Below are positions 33,769 to 42,375 of a stretch of 64,000 nucleotides of DNA, in pieces. Both the position numbers and the translations under genes were made by a program. Origin of the DNA: Planomicrobium sp. CPCC 101110 (GTDB lineage Bacteria > Bacillota > Bacilli > Bacillales_A > Planococcaceae). The stretch lies in assembly GCF_007859395.1 (NCBI RefSeq), contig NZ_VOHD01000008.1, positions 1 to 64,000 on the forward strand, written 5' to 3'. Every line of letters begins with the position of its first letter. The stretch's first letter is position 1. The notes below the pieces were generated by a model. It searched no databases. It worked only from the letters and a program-made list of their open reading frames with translations, and had not been told where the DNA came from.

Positions 33769-34728
33769 TTATATAGATGCTGCTTGCTTTTGCAAATTTT
33801 CAGTCCATTCCCAATCGCTGATTTGCACCGCATCCGTTACATGATGAAGCTTGCTTGCACCGACAATTGCAGACGTTACCGCCGGCTGGTTGAGGATCCA
33901 GGAAAGCGAGAATTGCGATAAATTCACTCCATATTCTTCAGCCATTCCTTTGTATCTTTCCACCCGTTCGAAGTTTTCGTCTGTGAAATAGTTTTGGATC
34001 AGCTGCTCGCCTTTTGCCGCCCGGCTGTCTTCCGGCAGCTCGTGGCGGGACTTGTATTTCCCAGACAGCATGCCGCGCGCCATCGGACTGTACACCAAGA
34101 GTCCCATCGACTCGAACAAGCAGAACGGCACCACTTCATTTTCCAGTTCGCGGGACAGCAAATTGTATTGGGACTGGGATGAGACGAAAGATTCCAAGCC
34201 CAGCAAATCGCTGATGCCATTCGCTTTGGCCATTTGCCAAGCCGCATAATTCGAGCAGCCGATATAGCGGACTTTCCCTTGCTTGACCAAATCGTTCAAT
34301 GCCGCCAAGGTTTCCTCCAGCGGGGTTTCGTTGTCGAACCGGTGTACTTGGTACAAGTCAATATAATCGGTTTGAAGCCTTTTCAGCGAACTTTCCAATT
34401 CCCGCATGATATGGAAACGGGACAAACCGAAATCATTTGTGTCTTGCCCCATCGGCAACCCTACTTTTGTCGCCAGGACGACTTTGTTCCTCCGTCTTTT
34501 CAAATTGCGGCCGATAATTTCTTCTGACTCGCCCGTTCCGTATTTGAATGATTCGTCTTGGCCTTTGCCGTAAAAGTTTGCTGTATCGATCAGGTTAATG
34601 CCGGCGTCAAGGGCAGCGTCCAATATTTCCACAGACGACTTTTCATCGATCCAGCGGCCGAACGCCATCGTTCCAAGACTTAGATTTGAAACCCGCAGGC
34701 CGGTTTTCCCTAAATTCTTATAGTTCAT
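33769..34728 (-). CDS. Aldo/keto reductase
   Basis: 319 residues. AKR barrel with catalytic Asp (LIDTANFYGKG), Lys (VLATKVGLP) and His (LYQVHRFD), and the NADP region GASKLHHVTDAVQ at the C-terminus. It belongs to the YhdN/IolS-like group acting on diverse aldehydes. The start at 34728 (MNYKNLGKTG) follows GGAGGAGG. First gene of the AKR-ROK-GH13 transcript; the physiological substrate is not evident. Confidence 0.92.
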   Translation of the reverse strand: MNYKNLGKTGLRVSNLSLGTMAFGRWIDEKSSVEILDAALDAGINLIDTANFYGKGQDESFKYGTGESEEIIGRNLKRRRNKVVLATKVGLPMGQDTNDFGLSRFHIMRELESSLKRLQTDYIDLYQVHRFDNETPLEETLAALNDLVKQGKVRYIGCSNYAAWQMAKANGISDLLGLESFVSSQSQYNLLSRELENEVVPFCLFESMGLLVYSPMARGMLSGKYKSRHELPEDSRAAKGEQLIQNYFTDENFERVERYKGMAEEYGVNLSQFSLSWILNQPAVTSAIVGASKLHHVTDAVQISDWEWTENLQKQAASI

Positions 34729-34873
34729 CCAGTTGCCTCCTCCGTAAACTTTGTTCATAAAAGATTCCTTTAGATTAATTCGCTGTTTCAGATGGAACTC
34801 CTTTATTCTTCCAAGCCGTTAAAGTTCTTTGAATCGGGTATAGGTATTCCATATTGTTCTAGGAGGTTGGCAC

Positions 34874-35593
34874 ATGATCAAAGAGTGGTTGAAGGATTCG
34901 TCTTATACGGTGGTGTTTACAGGTGCCGGCATGTCGACGGAAAGCGGATTGCCCGATTTCCGCTCAGCGAACCAAGGATTGTGGGAACAGAAAAACCTCG
35001 CTAAAATCGCCAGCATCGGGTCGCTTTATCACAATCCGGAAGAATTCACTGAGTTCTACCGGAGCCGGATGGTGGGCTTGCGTGAATACGGTCCGCATAA
35101 AGGGCATTACTTATTGGCCGAATGGGAAAAACGGGGACCGGTAAAATCGATCATTACACAGAACGTCGACGGTTTTCATCAGTTGGCAGGCAGCAGCCAA
35201 GTCGCTGAACTGCACGGCACACTGCAAAGCGTCTATTGCCAGGAATGCAGCAGGACCTACAGCAGCGATGAGTATTTGGAAGGCACCAGCCATTGCGTTG
35301 TCTGCGGCGGCGTCTTGCGCCCTTCGATTGTGCTGTTCGGGGAAATGCTGCCGGAGAAACCGTTCGAATTGGCGCTGCAAGAAGCAAGCCGGGCAGATTT
35401 GTTCATTGTCCTCGGTTCTTCTCTCAGCGTCTCGCCGGCCAATCAATTCCCGCTTATTGCAAAAGAAAACGGCTCACGGGTCGTAATCGTAAACCGGGAG
35501 CCGACACAGCTTGACGGATATGCCGACGAAGTGGTGCATGACCGCAATATCGGGGACGTGCTGGAAGAGTGGGACAGGTTTTTGAAACAATAG
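34874..35593 (+). CDS. cobB: NAD-dependent protein deacylase, Sir2 family
   Basis: 239 residues. NAD-binding TGAGMSTESGLPDFRS, TQNVDGFHQLAGS, catalytic His in ELHGT, and a four-cysteine zinc site (CQEC and CVVC, about 118-144). It removes acetyl or other acyl groups from lysines using NAD+. AGGAGGT lies before the ATG. It diverges from the AKR operon. Residues that mark desuccinylases (Tyr/Arg pair) are not evident, so deacetylation is favoured. Confidence 0.93.
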   Translation: MIKEWLKDSSYTVVFTGAGMSTESGLPDFRSANQGLWEQKNLAKIASIGSLYHNPEEFTEFYRSRMVGLREYGPHKGHYLLAEWEKRGPVKSIITQNVDGFHQLAGSSQVAELHGTLQSVYCQECSRTYSSDEYLEGTSHCVVCGGVLRPSIVLFGEMLPEKPFELALQEASRADLFIVLGSSLSVSPANQFPLIAKENGSRVVIVNREPTQLDGYADEVVHDRNIGDVLEEWDRFLKQ

Positions 35594-35662
35594 GATGAAT
35601 TGGCTCATCCACGTAAGAGAAGGGGAACTTCATGTATGGAGTTTTGTTTGTCGGGATATAAA

Positions 35663-35690
35663 TTTCAAGGTTCATATAGAAACCTTGAAA
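35663..35690. repeat. Perfect 10-bp inverted repeat downstream of the Sir2 gene
   Basis: TTTCAAGGTT (35663-35672) and AACCTTGAAA (35681-35690) with an 8-base loop, followed at once by the palindrome CTTCATGAAG (35691-35700). No T run follows, so it is not a standard terminator. It may protect the Sir2 mRNA 3' end or bind a protein. Confidence 0.5.
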
Positions 35691-35740
35691 CTTCATGAAG
35701 AAAATATCAACACTCCCTCATCACCGCTTTTCAGCAAACA

Positions 35741-35797
35741 AAAAAGAGGATGCCTCCCTGCACGCTGCCAGACAGCAGACAAGGAAACATCCTTTTT
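35741..35797 (-). terminator. Terminator of uppP
   Basis: Arms AAAAAAGGATG and CATCCTCTTTTTT with a long, partly paired interior. It is located six bases after the uppP stop codon and could also end the Sir2 transcript. Confidence 0.8.
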
Positions 35798-35802
35798 TCA
35801 TT

Positions 35803-36630
35803 TTACATAAAGACAATAACGGCCAGCACTGCTGCCAATACAATTCGGTAAATCGCAAATGGCATAAGCTTGATGCGTGAAATCAATGTCAGGAAAAAGC
35901 GGATCGAAATCAAAGCGAAGACGAATGCGCTGATGAATCCGACCACGTAAAACGATAGATAGTCCATCGACATCTGGTCCAAGTTTTTCATAACTGACAC
36001 CAGGCTGGCACCGAACATGATCGGAACCGCCATGATGAACGTGAAGTCTGCAGCAGTACGGTGATTCAATCCGAACAGGACGCCTCCCGAAATGGTTGCG
36101 CCGGAGCGCGAGAATCCCGGCCATAAGGACAAGCACTGGACCAAGCCGACCGTAAACGCCTGCCGGTATGAGATTTCATCCAACGAATTTACAGTTGGAT
36201 TTTTTGGGCCGAATTTATCGGCGATGATCATAAGGACCGCCCCGACCACAAGTGCATAGATGACGGTTTCGACACCAAACAAATGGTCATCGATGAAATC
36301 TTTGAAGGCAAATCCAAGAACAACTGCCGGCAGCATGCCGACGATGACATGCAGCAAGTTGAAGCGGCCGCTCTGCTTCTGCCCATCTATTTTATACAAG
36401 CCGACTAGGCTGAAAAGGCGTTTCCAAAACACGACGACAACCGCTAAAATCGAGCCTAATTGGATGACAATCTTAAATGTGTTCGCCGGATATTTCCCCA
36501 GAAACTCCTGTGATTTCAGCCACATGTCATCGACAATGATCAAATGTCCGGTCGAAGATACGGGCGCAAACTCGGTCATTCCTTCTACAAGCCCTAAAAT
36601 CAATGCTTTTAATAAATCGAATAATTCCAT
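35803..36630 (-). CDS. uppP: Undecaprenyl-diphosphatase (BacA/UppP)
   Basis: 275 residues, polytopic. The two family signatures are present: EGMTEFAPVSSTGHLIIV (Glu and Ser-rich) and CLSLWPGFSRSGATISGG (catalytic Arg/Ser region). It dephosphorylates undecaprenyl pyrophosphate to recycle the lipid carrier for cell wall synthesis and gives bacitracin tolerance. The start at 36630 (MELFDLL) is set by AAGAAGG. The 238 bases upstream to the PBP gene hold only the PBP terminator and presumably the promoter. Confidence 0.95.
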   Translation of the reverse strand: MELFDLLKALILGLVEGMTEFAPVSSTGHLIIVDDMWLKSQEFLGKYPANTFKIVIQLGSILAVVVVFWKRLFSLVGLYKIDGQKQSGRFNLLHVIVGMLPAVVLGFAFKDFIDDHLFGVETVIYALVVGAVLMIIADKFGPKNPTVNSLDEISYRQAFTVGLVQCLSLWPGFSRSGATISGGVLFGLNHRTAADFTFIMAVPIMFGASLVSVMKNLDQMSMDYLSFYVVGFISAFVFALISIRFFLTLISRIKLMPFAIYRIVLAAVLAVIVFM

Positions 36631-36828
36631 ATGCCTTCTTATCCCTCTTTCTGCGGAAGCGGATTTTTCGTTGCCGCTAGTCCTCATTATTACATAAATA
36701 GGAGCCATTTATAAGGCTGCCGACATTTTTTTAGAGAAAATCTTTGCTTGCTTATGCCTGCTTCTGATGCACCTTTTTAAAAGACGCCAGAGCTGGCGTT
36801 CAGGATGCGCCATTTTTGAAATTCACAT

Positions 36829-36862
36829 AAAAAAGCCGTTTCCGGTGAAAGAAACGGCTTTT
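36829..36862 (-). terminator. Terminator of the PBP gene
   Basis: AAAAGCCGTTTC and GAAACGGCTTTT pair perfectly around a short loop just after the stop codon. Confidence 0.9.
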
Positions 36863-36868
36863 CCCAGT

Positions 36869-38878
36869 TTATTCTTTGAAGACTTTTGCGACAAATCCTG
36901 CCACGTAATCACTGCCGCCGTTGTCTTCGACGCCTTCGATCATCATTGCCATGATAAAATCGGGATTTTCGGAATCATAAGCGACAAAAAAGCCGTTTTG
37001 TGCGCCTTCCTCATCTTTGCTGGCCTTCAGTTCCGCTGTACCGGTCTTCCCGGCTAACGGGACATCTTTCAGATTGGCTGATTGGGCATAGCCATCCACT
37101 ACTACATTGCGCATGCCTTTCCGAAGAATTCCTGCATTTTCTGCACTCACCAAACCTTCTTTCCAGACTTGCTGGTCTTCCTCATCCAAAAACAGAGTCG
37201 GCTTGTACATCGTGCCATCCGTTATCAATGGCTCGTACAGCGAAGCAAGATGCAAAATATTCGTCAGCATCTGCCCTTGGCCAAACGACGTATCTGCCAA
37301 CTGCCCTTCTGAACCGATTGTGCCTTCATTCGAAATCTGCGGCATTTTCATGCCGTAGGCAAATTCCATTTCCTCGCCAAAGCCGAATTTTTTCAATCCG
37401 TCAGTGAAGGTTTCTTTGCCCATTTCGAGCGCTTGGCGGGCAAAATAAATATTGTCCGAATAAACGAGCGCTTTGTTCAGATCAATAGGATTCGGCGCTT
37501 CAGGATGAAGGCGGGTGACACGGTAATCGCCCCACGACTTGTCTTTTTGCCAAGTTTCCCCGTTGATTTCCAAGCCTTCGGAAGGATCTAATGTACCGGC
37601 TTCCATACCGATCGCTGCAGTGATCGGCTTGATCGTCGAGCCAGGTGCATATCCTGCCGTGAAGCGGTTGAACATCGGGTTTCGCGGATCTTCCTCAAGT
37701 TCTTTATAGCGGTCGCCGCTAATGCCGAGCATGAACTCGTTCGGATCAAATCCCGGAGAGCTGACAAGCGCGAGTGTTTCACCGGTATTCGGATCCACAG
37801 CTGCACTTGTTCCCGGCTCTCCTTCCATTGCCTTGTATGCCGATTTTTGCAGCTCCGCGTCGATGGTCAGTTTCACCGTCTCACCGTCAACTGCCGGCTG
37901 TTCAGCTACCGTGATCGGTTCTGCGCCTTCCGTGGCTTTTTCGATATAAATTTTCACGCCCCCCGTTCCGCGCAAACGATCTTCAAGCAGCGCTTCAAGG
38001 CCTTGGCGGCCGATAAGGTCATTTGCGGTATAGCCGTCAGCTTTCCGCTCTTCCAGTTGTTCTGCCGTAATAGCGCCAATATAGCCGGACAAATGGGATA
38101 AAGCTGCTCCGTATGGATATTCCCGCATGTCGGTTCCTTGATGGGTGACTCCCGGGATTTCATCGGCTTTCTTCAATAGCTCTTCTTCAGTTTTCGCAGC
38201 TTTGGCAATTGGCACAAAATAATCCGGCTGCACCCAGCTTTGTTCTAATTGTTTGTCGATAAAGTCGGCCGTTACACCAAGCAGATCGGCAAGCTCTTCT
38301 TTTTTCGACTCGTCCGTAAACAGTTTCGGGACAATGCCAATGTCGAAGCCGCTGCCATTTGCGGCAATTTTGTTATTGTTGCGGTCTATAATTTCCCCGC
38401 GTGCCGCTTCTGAACGGGAAATCCGGATATTGTCTCCTGCCTCAAGCTGTGGGAAGATGAATGACGGATCCCATTCGACATACCAGTTTTCCTCCTCTTC
38501 CTGCGTCTCGTGAAGCAAAGTAAGCGTCTTCTCGAATTCTACAGGCCCGGCCAGCGTCTCCATTTTCACTTGAACCGGGAAGTCGGCCGGATTTTCCGGA
38601 TCCCATTCTGTATCTTCCGCTGGTTTTGTGTAGGTGACCTCCACATCCTTAATGCCCAGATCTTCCTGCAATTTCTCTTGCCGTTCAACAAAATCTTCTG
38701 TGCTATACGCCTCTTTTGTTCCTTGGTTCAAATAAGCGCTGTACATTTCAGCGAAATTCCCTTCATTCCACTGGCCTATGTATTCTTTCAGCCGGTCCTC
38801 AGGAGTCGCTTGCTGCTGGCAAGCGCCGAGAAGAAAAAGACATAACAGGGAAATGATCCCGAGCAATCGTTTGTTCAT
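36869..38878 (-). CDS. pbpC: Class B penicillin-binding protein, PBP3 / MecA-like lipoprotein
   Basis: 669 residues, the length of B. subtilis PBP3 (668). Lipobox LLGAC at about 16-20, then an NTF2-like MecA N-terminal domain (about 25-140), a dimerisation domain and the transpeptidase domain with motifs GSTIKP (Ser nucleophile), YSDN and KTGTAE. Crosslinks peptidoglycan outside the membrane; PBP3/PBP2a relatives often have low beta-lactam affinity. The start at 38878 (MNKRLLG) begins the signal peptide; the open frame upstream is non-coding. Confidence 0.95.
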   Translation of the reverse strand: MNKRLLGIISLLCLFLLGACQQQATPEDRLKEYIGQWNEGNFAEMYSAYLNQGTKEAYSTEDFVERQEKLQEDLGIKDVEVTYTKPAEDTEWDPENPADFPVQVKMETLAGPVEFEKTLTLLHETQEEEENWYVEWDPSFIFPQLEAGDNIRISRSEAARGEIIDRNNNKIAANGSGFDIGIVPKLFTDESKKEELADLLGVTADFIDKQLEQSWVQPDYFVPIAKAAKTEEELLKKADEIPGVTHQGTDMREYPYGAALSHLSGYIGAITAEQLEERKADGYTANDLIGRQGLEALLEDRLRGTGGVKIYIEKATEGAEPITVAEQPAVDGETVKLTIDAELQKSAYKAMEGEPGTSAAVDPNTGETLALVSSPGFDPNEFMLGISGDRYKELEEDPRNPMFNRFTAGYAPGSTIKPITAAIGMEAGTLDPSEGLEINGETWQKDKSWGDYRVTRLHPEAPNPIDLNKALVYSDNIYFARQALEMGKETFTDGLKKFGFGEEMEFAYGMKMPQISNEGTIGSEGQLADTSFGQGQMLTNILHLASLYEPLITDGTMYKPTLFLDEEDQQVWKEGLVSAENAGILRKGMRNVVVDGYAQSANLKDVPLAGKTGTAELKASKDEEGAQNGFFVAYDSENPDFIMAMMIEGVEDNGGSDYVAGFVAKVFKE

Positions 38879-38970
38879 TGGATAACCTCCGTTTCCTTCC
38901 TTTATTTTACCAGTTTGCACCTCCGTGCAACACTGAAATGTTCGGCGTTCCTGTGCCAATATAAAGGACG

Positions 38971-39003
38971 AAAAAAAGAGAGGCCGGTTTCGGCCTCTCT
39001 TTT
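38971..39003 (-). terminator. Terminator of the M14 carboxypeptidase gene
   Basis: AAAAGAGAGGCCG and CGGCCTCTCTTTT form a very strong stem with a 3-4 nt loop, nine bases after the stop. Confidence 0.92.
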
Positions 39004-39011
39004 GCTGCGGC

Positions 39012-41378
39012 TTATTTTGTATAAAGCGCGTTTGAAATCAAGCGGAACAAGTAGTCCGTATGGTCACGGAAAGCCGGTTCCATACCGATCAACGTTACGT
39101 CTTTATTGCTTTCGCGGATGATGACAGGCTGGCCGGTCGCCGTCTCATTGCCTTTCCAGTGTCCGGCAACGAAGAAATCACTTTCATCGTAAGCCGCCAG
39201 CACTTCGCCGTCTTCCACTCCGCTATACCAAGCTGGACGGTAAACGAATCCGATATCATCTTGGCCGTATCCTGCAGTGATTCCGGTGCCGTCATAATCA
39301 ATATTGACAATTCCGTTGCTGTTCGATCCGCCGGTCTGAACCGTTGCGTCAGTCAAGCCGAGTGTCTGCGCTGCTTTCGAAGCTCCAGCTCCTGCTGCAA
39401 TGAATTTGCCGCCTTCTTCAACAAAACCTGTGACATTTGCCTTGAATGCTGCAAGCTGCTCTTCGTTTTGCAAACCAAATTCTTGGTTTGCTTCTCTTTC
39501 ATGTTTTGTTAAAATCAAGCTTTCTGTGCCATTGTAGATGAACGCGTCATAAGACGTTAAGCCTGATTCCGCCACTTCCACAGGTGACAGTTCAGTTACT
39601 TCAAAGCCTAAACGCTCTAAAGCCAAGTTCATGCCTGAATGCGTCTGCTGTTTGTTCATGCCGCCATCTTCAAGAAGTGCAACTTTCAATTTTGTGAGTT
39701 TCTTCGCATCTACCGGTGTCACACCGCTTTCAATGTGCAAGCCGGATGCTTTCACAGTTGAGCTGATAGTCTTCGGTGATCCAGTGACATAGAAATCGCC
39801 TTTGCTATCGCGTCGGACGGTCGTTCCTTGCTGAATCAGCGTGTTGACCAGCTCTACCGCTTTCACCGAAGAGTTCGGGATGACAAACGGCCCTTTTCCT
39901 GAAAGAGTCCCGTGGCCATCAGCGTGATTGACTTTTGCAGTCGGTACGTCGAATTTCGTCTTGACCGGATTTGCTTCAAAGCCCCATAGTTTCGGCAAGC
40001 TCCATGCAGAGATGTCATACATCGAAGGCGTGTCATCGGTGATATCTTCACCGTCCCACAGCATCGTGTTGGCAAGGCCCGCTTTTGCTTGGCTCATATC
40101 GACAATGTACGAACCTTTCGCGTACTCTACGCCATCAACTATAAAGCTCTTCGCCGCACGAACGACGTCAATATCGTTGTCGATCAAATGGTTGACCGCT
40201 TTTTCCGTGACCGTCGGATCTTTTTCATCTACCGGCAGGATATACGCTTCCGGGAAGAAGCCTTCCTCGTGGTATGGATGGTCAAAATTGATGCCGCGCT
40301 TGAAGATTTCGATCTGATCATTCAGCATTTCCTGCTTGTTGTCCGTTGCATACTGAAGTGCGCCCATGATGGCATCGTACATCCACTTCACGCCGTCTTC
40401 ATCGTTCGTCGGCGCTTCTAGCGTGTGGCCATATGCCCCGTGGTACATGGCATACATCGGTGTGAAGATCGGCGGATAATCGTCCCAGCCAGCTTCATCA
40501 TCGCGCTGCGGCACATAAGTCCCTGTCATGGTCTTATACAGATCGCCTTTATATTCGCTTTTATTCTTCATGATGGAACTTTCCATCGCTTCTGCTTGGC
40601 CGTATGCCCACTTATTATACAAATCATATTCATAGTTCGGGTTGTGCGGCGGTGTACATGGCTCGATCAAGCCTTGCTTGTTGGGCGCGTAATTTTTCAC
40701 ATAGCCGTGGGTATCCAAGAACACCATCGGATTCCATTCGGTTATCAAGTCTACCGTCTGGCGCGTTTCCGGCTGCGACTGCGTAATAAAATCGCGGTTC
40801 AAATCAACGCCTTCGCTGTTGAAACGGGTCGCATCCACACGGCCATCCGGATTTGCTACAACATTGAAAATTAGGATGTTGTTATCAAGAATTGTTTTGG
40901 TCTCTTCATCATTGCCAGTGGCAAAACGTTCGATCAATTGCATCACCGCATCACTGCCAATAAATTCCGTTCCGTGGATCGATCCGTTAATCATGATCGG
41001 CACTTTGAAATCAGTGTTTTTCTGAATCCATTCCTGTGCCTTTTCGGGATCTTTGATCATCTGTTCGCGAAGTGCTTTATTTTCGTTCACTTTGCCTTGC
41101 GACTTAGAGTCCGAAATTGTTACAACATATAAAGGCAACCCGCTGGCTGACTTGCCCGTCACTTCCACTTTCATGCGATCGGATGACTTCGCAATTTTTT
41201 GAAGTTCGGTTCCGATTTCGGAGAACTTGAGGAAATCATAATTCTCTGTATTAAATTTGCTGCCATCTTTTTCTTCAATCGGGTTTACATATGTAGGGTT
41301 TGAAGATTGCGCTAAAGCAGAAGACCATGGAGCTGATGCAAGCAAGCCTATCGCCAATAAGCCACTGACTGTTTTTTT
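39012..41378 (-). CDS. Secreted M14 family zinc carboxypeptidase
   Basis: 788 residues. Signal peptide about 1-24 (KKTVSG then hydrophobic, ALAQ). Catalytic domain with zinc ligands His and Glu in NGSIHGTEFIGSD and His in FLDTHGY, and the general-base Glu in GHTLEAPTNDED. After about residue 400 a large extra region includes a glutamine amidotransferase/ThuA-like flavodoxin-type segment (LKVALLEDGGMNKQQTHSG, GGKFIAAGAGASKA). It should trim peptides outside the cell. The start follows TTGGAGG. A sigma-A promoter and a perfect inverted repeat lie upstream. Confidence 0.9.
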   Translation of the reverse strand, partial: KKTVSGLLAIGLLASAPWSSALAQSSNPTYVNPIEEKDGSKFNTENYDFLKFSEIGTELQKIAKSSDRMKVEVTGKSASGLPLYVVTISDSKSQGKVNENKALREQMIKDPEKAQEWIQKNTDFKVPIMINGSIHGTEFIGSDAVMQLIERFATGNDEETKTILDNNILIFNVVANPDGRVDATRFNSEGVDLNRDFITQSQPETRQTVDLITEWNPMVFLDTHGYVKNYAPNKQGLIEPCTPPHNPNYEYDLYNKWAYGQAEAMESSIMKNKSEYKGDLYKTMTGTYVPQRDDEAGWDDYPPIFTPMYAMYHGAYGHTLEAPTNDEDGVKWMYDAIMGALQYATDNKQEMLNDQIEIFKRGINFDHPYHEEGFFPEAYILPVDEKDPTVTEKAVNHLIDNDIDVVRAAKSFIVDGVEYAKGSYIVDMSQAKAGLANTMLWDGEDITDDTPSMYDISAWSLPKLWGFEANPVKTKFDVPTAKVNHADGHGTLSGKGPFVIPNSSVKAVELVNTLIQQGTTVRRDSKGDFYVTGSPKTISSTVKASGLHIESGVTPVDAKKLTKLKVALLEDGGMNKQQTHSGMNLALERLGFEVTELSPVEVAESGLTSYDAFIYNGTESLILTKHEREANQEFGLQNEEQLAAFKANVTGFVEEGGKFIAAGAGASKAAQTLGLTDATVQTGGSNSNGIVNIDYDGTGITAGYGQDDIGFVYRPAWYSGVEDGEVLAAYDESDFFVAGHWKGNETATGQPVIIRESNKDVTLIGMEPAFRDHTDYLFRLISNALYTK

Positions 41379-41425
41379 CATTTGGATATGCCTCCAATAT
41401 TTTTTTAATGTATAAATATTTACCA

Positions 41426-41454
41426 TTAATAATATTAATTTAAATTCCGCTCAA
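41426..41454 (-). promoter_or_regulatory. Promoter of the M14 carboxypeptidase gene
   Basis: Minus strand -35 TTGAGC (41454-41449), 17-nt spacer, -10 TATTAA (41431-41426), about 40 bases before the ATG. Confidence 0.55.
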
Positions 41455-41496
41455 ACGCTATAATTCCTTTTATCTATTATCCATCGGAATTTATAG

Positions 41497-41517
41497 GTGA
41501 AAATAGCACATTTTCAC
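41497..41517. promoter_or_regulatory. Perfect 8-5-8 inverted repeat upstream of the carboxypeptidase promoter
   Basis: GTGAAAAT (41497-41504), AGCAC, ATTTTCAC (41510-41517). It is 43 bases upstream of the carboxypeptidase -35 box and about 107 bases upstream of the bioY -35 box. Size and perfect symmetry suit a dimeric regulator; no T run follows on either strand. Confidence 0.45.
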
Positions 41518-41599
41518 GCAGTATTCCGTCCATACTTTATGCAACTAGTAAAATATTCATAACAATTTGATTAAAGGAATCTATTTTGTATTCGAATTT

Positions 41600-41630
41600 G
41601 TGTTAACTTAATTTTAAAATCGGTTGACTC
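41600..41630 (+). promoter_or_regulatory. Probable BirA operator
   Basis: GTGTTAAC (41601-41608 region) and GGTTGAC (41622-41628) are half-sites in inverted orientation with 15 bases between the GTTAAC/GTTGAC cores, resembling the BirA box (TTGTTAACC spaced from GGTTAACAA). The right half overlaps the bioY -35 box, so biotin-loaded BirA would block bioY. Confidence 0.6.
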
Positions 41631-41652
41631 AAAATATATGCTTGATTATACT
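41624..41652 (+). promoter_or_regulatory. bioY promoter
   Basis: -35 TTGACT (41624-41629), 17-nt spacer, -10 TATACT (41647-41652); start near 41659, 24 bases before the ATG. Confidence 0.75.
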
Positions 41653-41682
41653 TTTCTTATATTGAAATTTGGAGGAAACCAT

Positions 41683-42264
41683 ATGACCACTTCAGCGACA
41701 AGATCGGAAAATCATTCACGCACACTGCAGCTGGTGCAAATCGCCATGTTTGCGGCATTAATGGCAATAGGAGCCAATATTTCAGCTTTCCTTGTAATTG
41801 GCGGAGTTCCAATCACTCTCCAAACGTTTTTCGCAATTTTGGCTGGCATTCTGCTTGGCAGCCGCCTTGGCGCAGCTGCAATGGTTGTTTATGGATTGAT
41901 CGGTTTGGCTGGCTTGCCCGTGTTTGCCGGTTTTTCCGGAGGCATGGATACGCTTGTCTCTCCAACATTCGGATTTATTGTATCGTTTGTATTTGTCGCC
42001 TTAATTGCCGGTGCCATTGTCCAGCGCTTTCCTTCCCGAACAGGATTTATCGCAGCTGCACTGGCGGGCACCGCAGTCAACTACCTGATCGGAACCAACT
42101 GGATGTATGCCGCATACAAATTGTGGTTTTCTGCCCCAGCAGGCTTCGACTACAAGATGGCTTGGGCATGGATGGCAGTGCCGCTTCCGAAAGATCTGAT
42201 TCTTGCTGTACTGGCCGGGATTTTCGGCTTCCGTTTGAAACCGCTTATCCAAAAATACAAATAA
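41683..42264 (+). CDS. bioY: Biotin transporter substrate-binding subunit (BioY)
   Basis: 193 residues with about six membrane helices; ECF-type S component. Family motifs: GANISAFLVIGGVPITLQTFFAILAG-type segment near the N-terminus and GNYLIGT-like AVNYLIGTNWMYAAYK. It binds and imports biotin, usually with the shared EcfAA'T energising module encoded elsewhere. ATG at 41683 follows TTGGAGGAA. The BirA-like operator over its promoter supports the biotin assignment. Confidence 0.95.
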   Translation: MTTSATRSENHSRTLQLVQIAMFAALMAIGANISAFLVIGGVPITLQTFFAILAGILLGSRLGAAAMVVYGLIGLAGLPVFAGFSGGMDTLVSPTFGFIVSFVFVALIAGAIVQRFPSRTGFIAAALAGTAVNYLIGTNWMYAAYKLWFSAPAGFDYKMAWAWMAVPLPKDLILAVLAGIFGFRLKPLIQKYK

Positions 42265-42267
42265 GCA

Positions 42268-42301
42268 AAACCCTTCCGCGGTCGCCACGGAAGGGTTTTT
42301 T
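42268..42301 (+). terminator. bioY terminator
   Basis: AAAACCCTTCCG and CGGAAGGGTTTTTT arms, a strong stem right after the bioY stop. Confidence 0.92.
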
Positions 42302-42375
42302 GCCAATTCAGCGATGGACTTTTCCCCTTCTTCCTGCTAAAAAGAAGAAGAAGGCAAAGTTGAAGGAGGAACATG

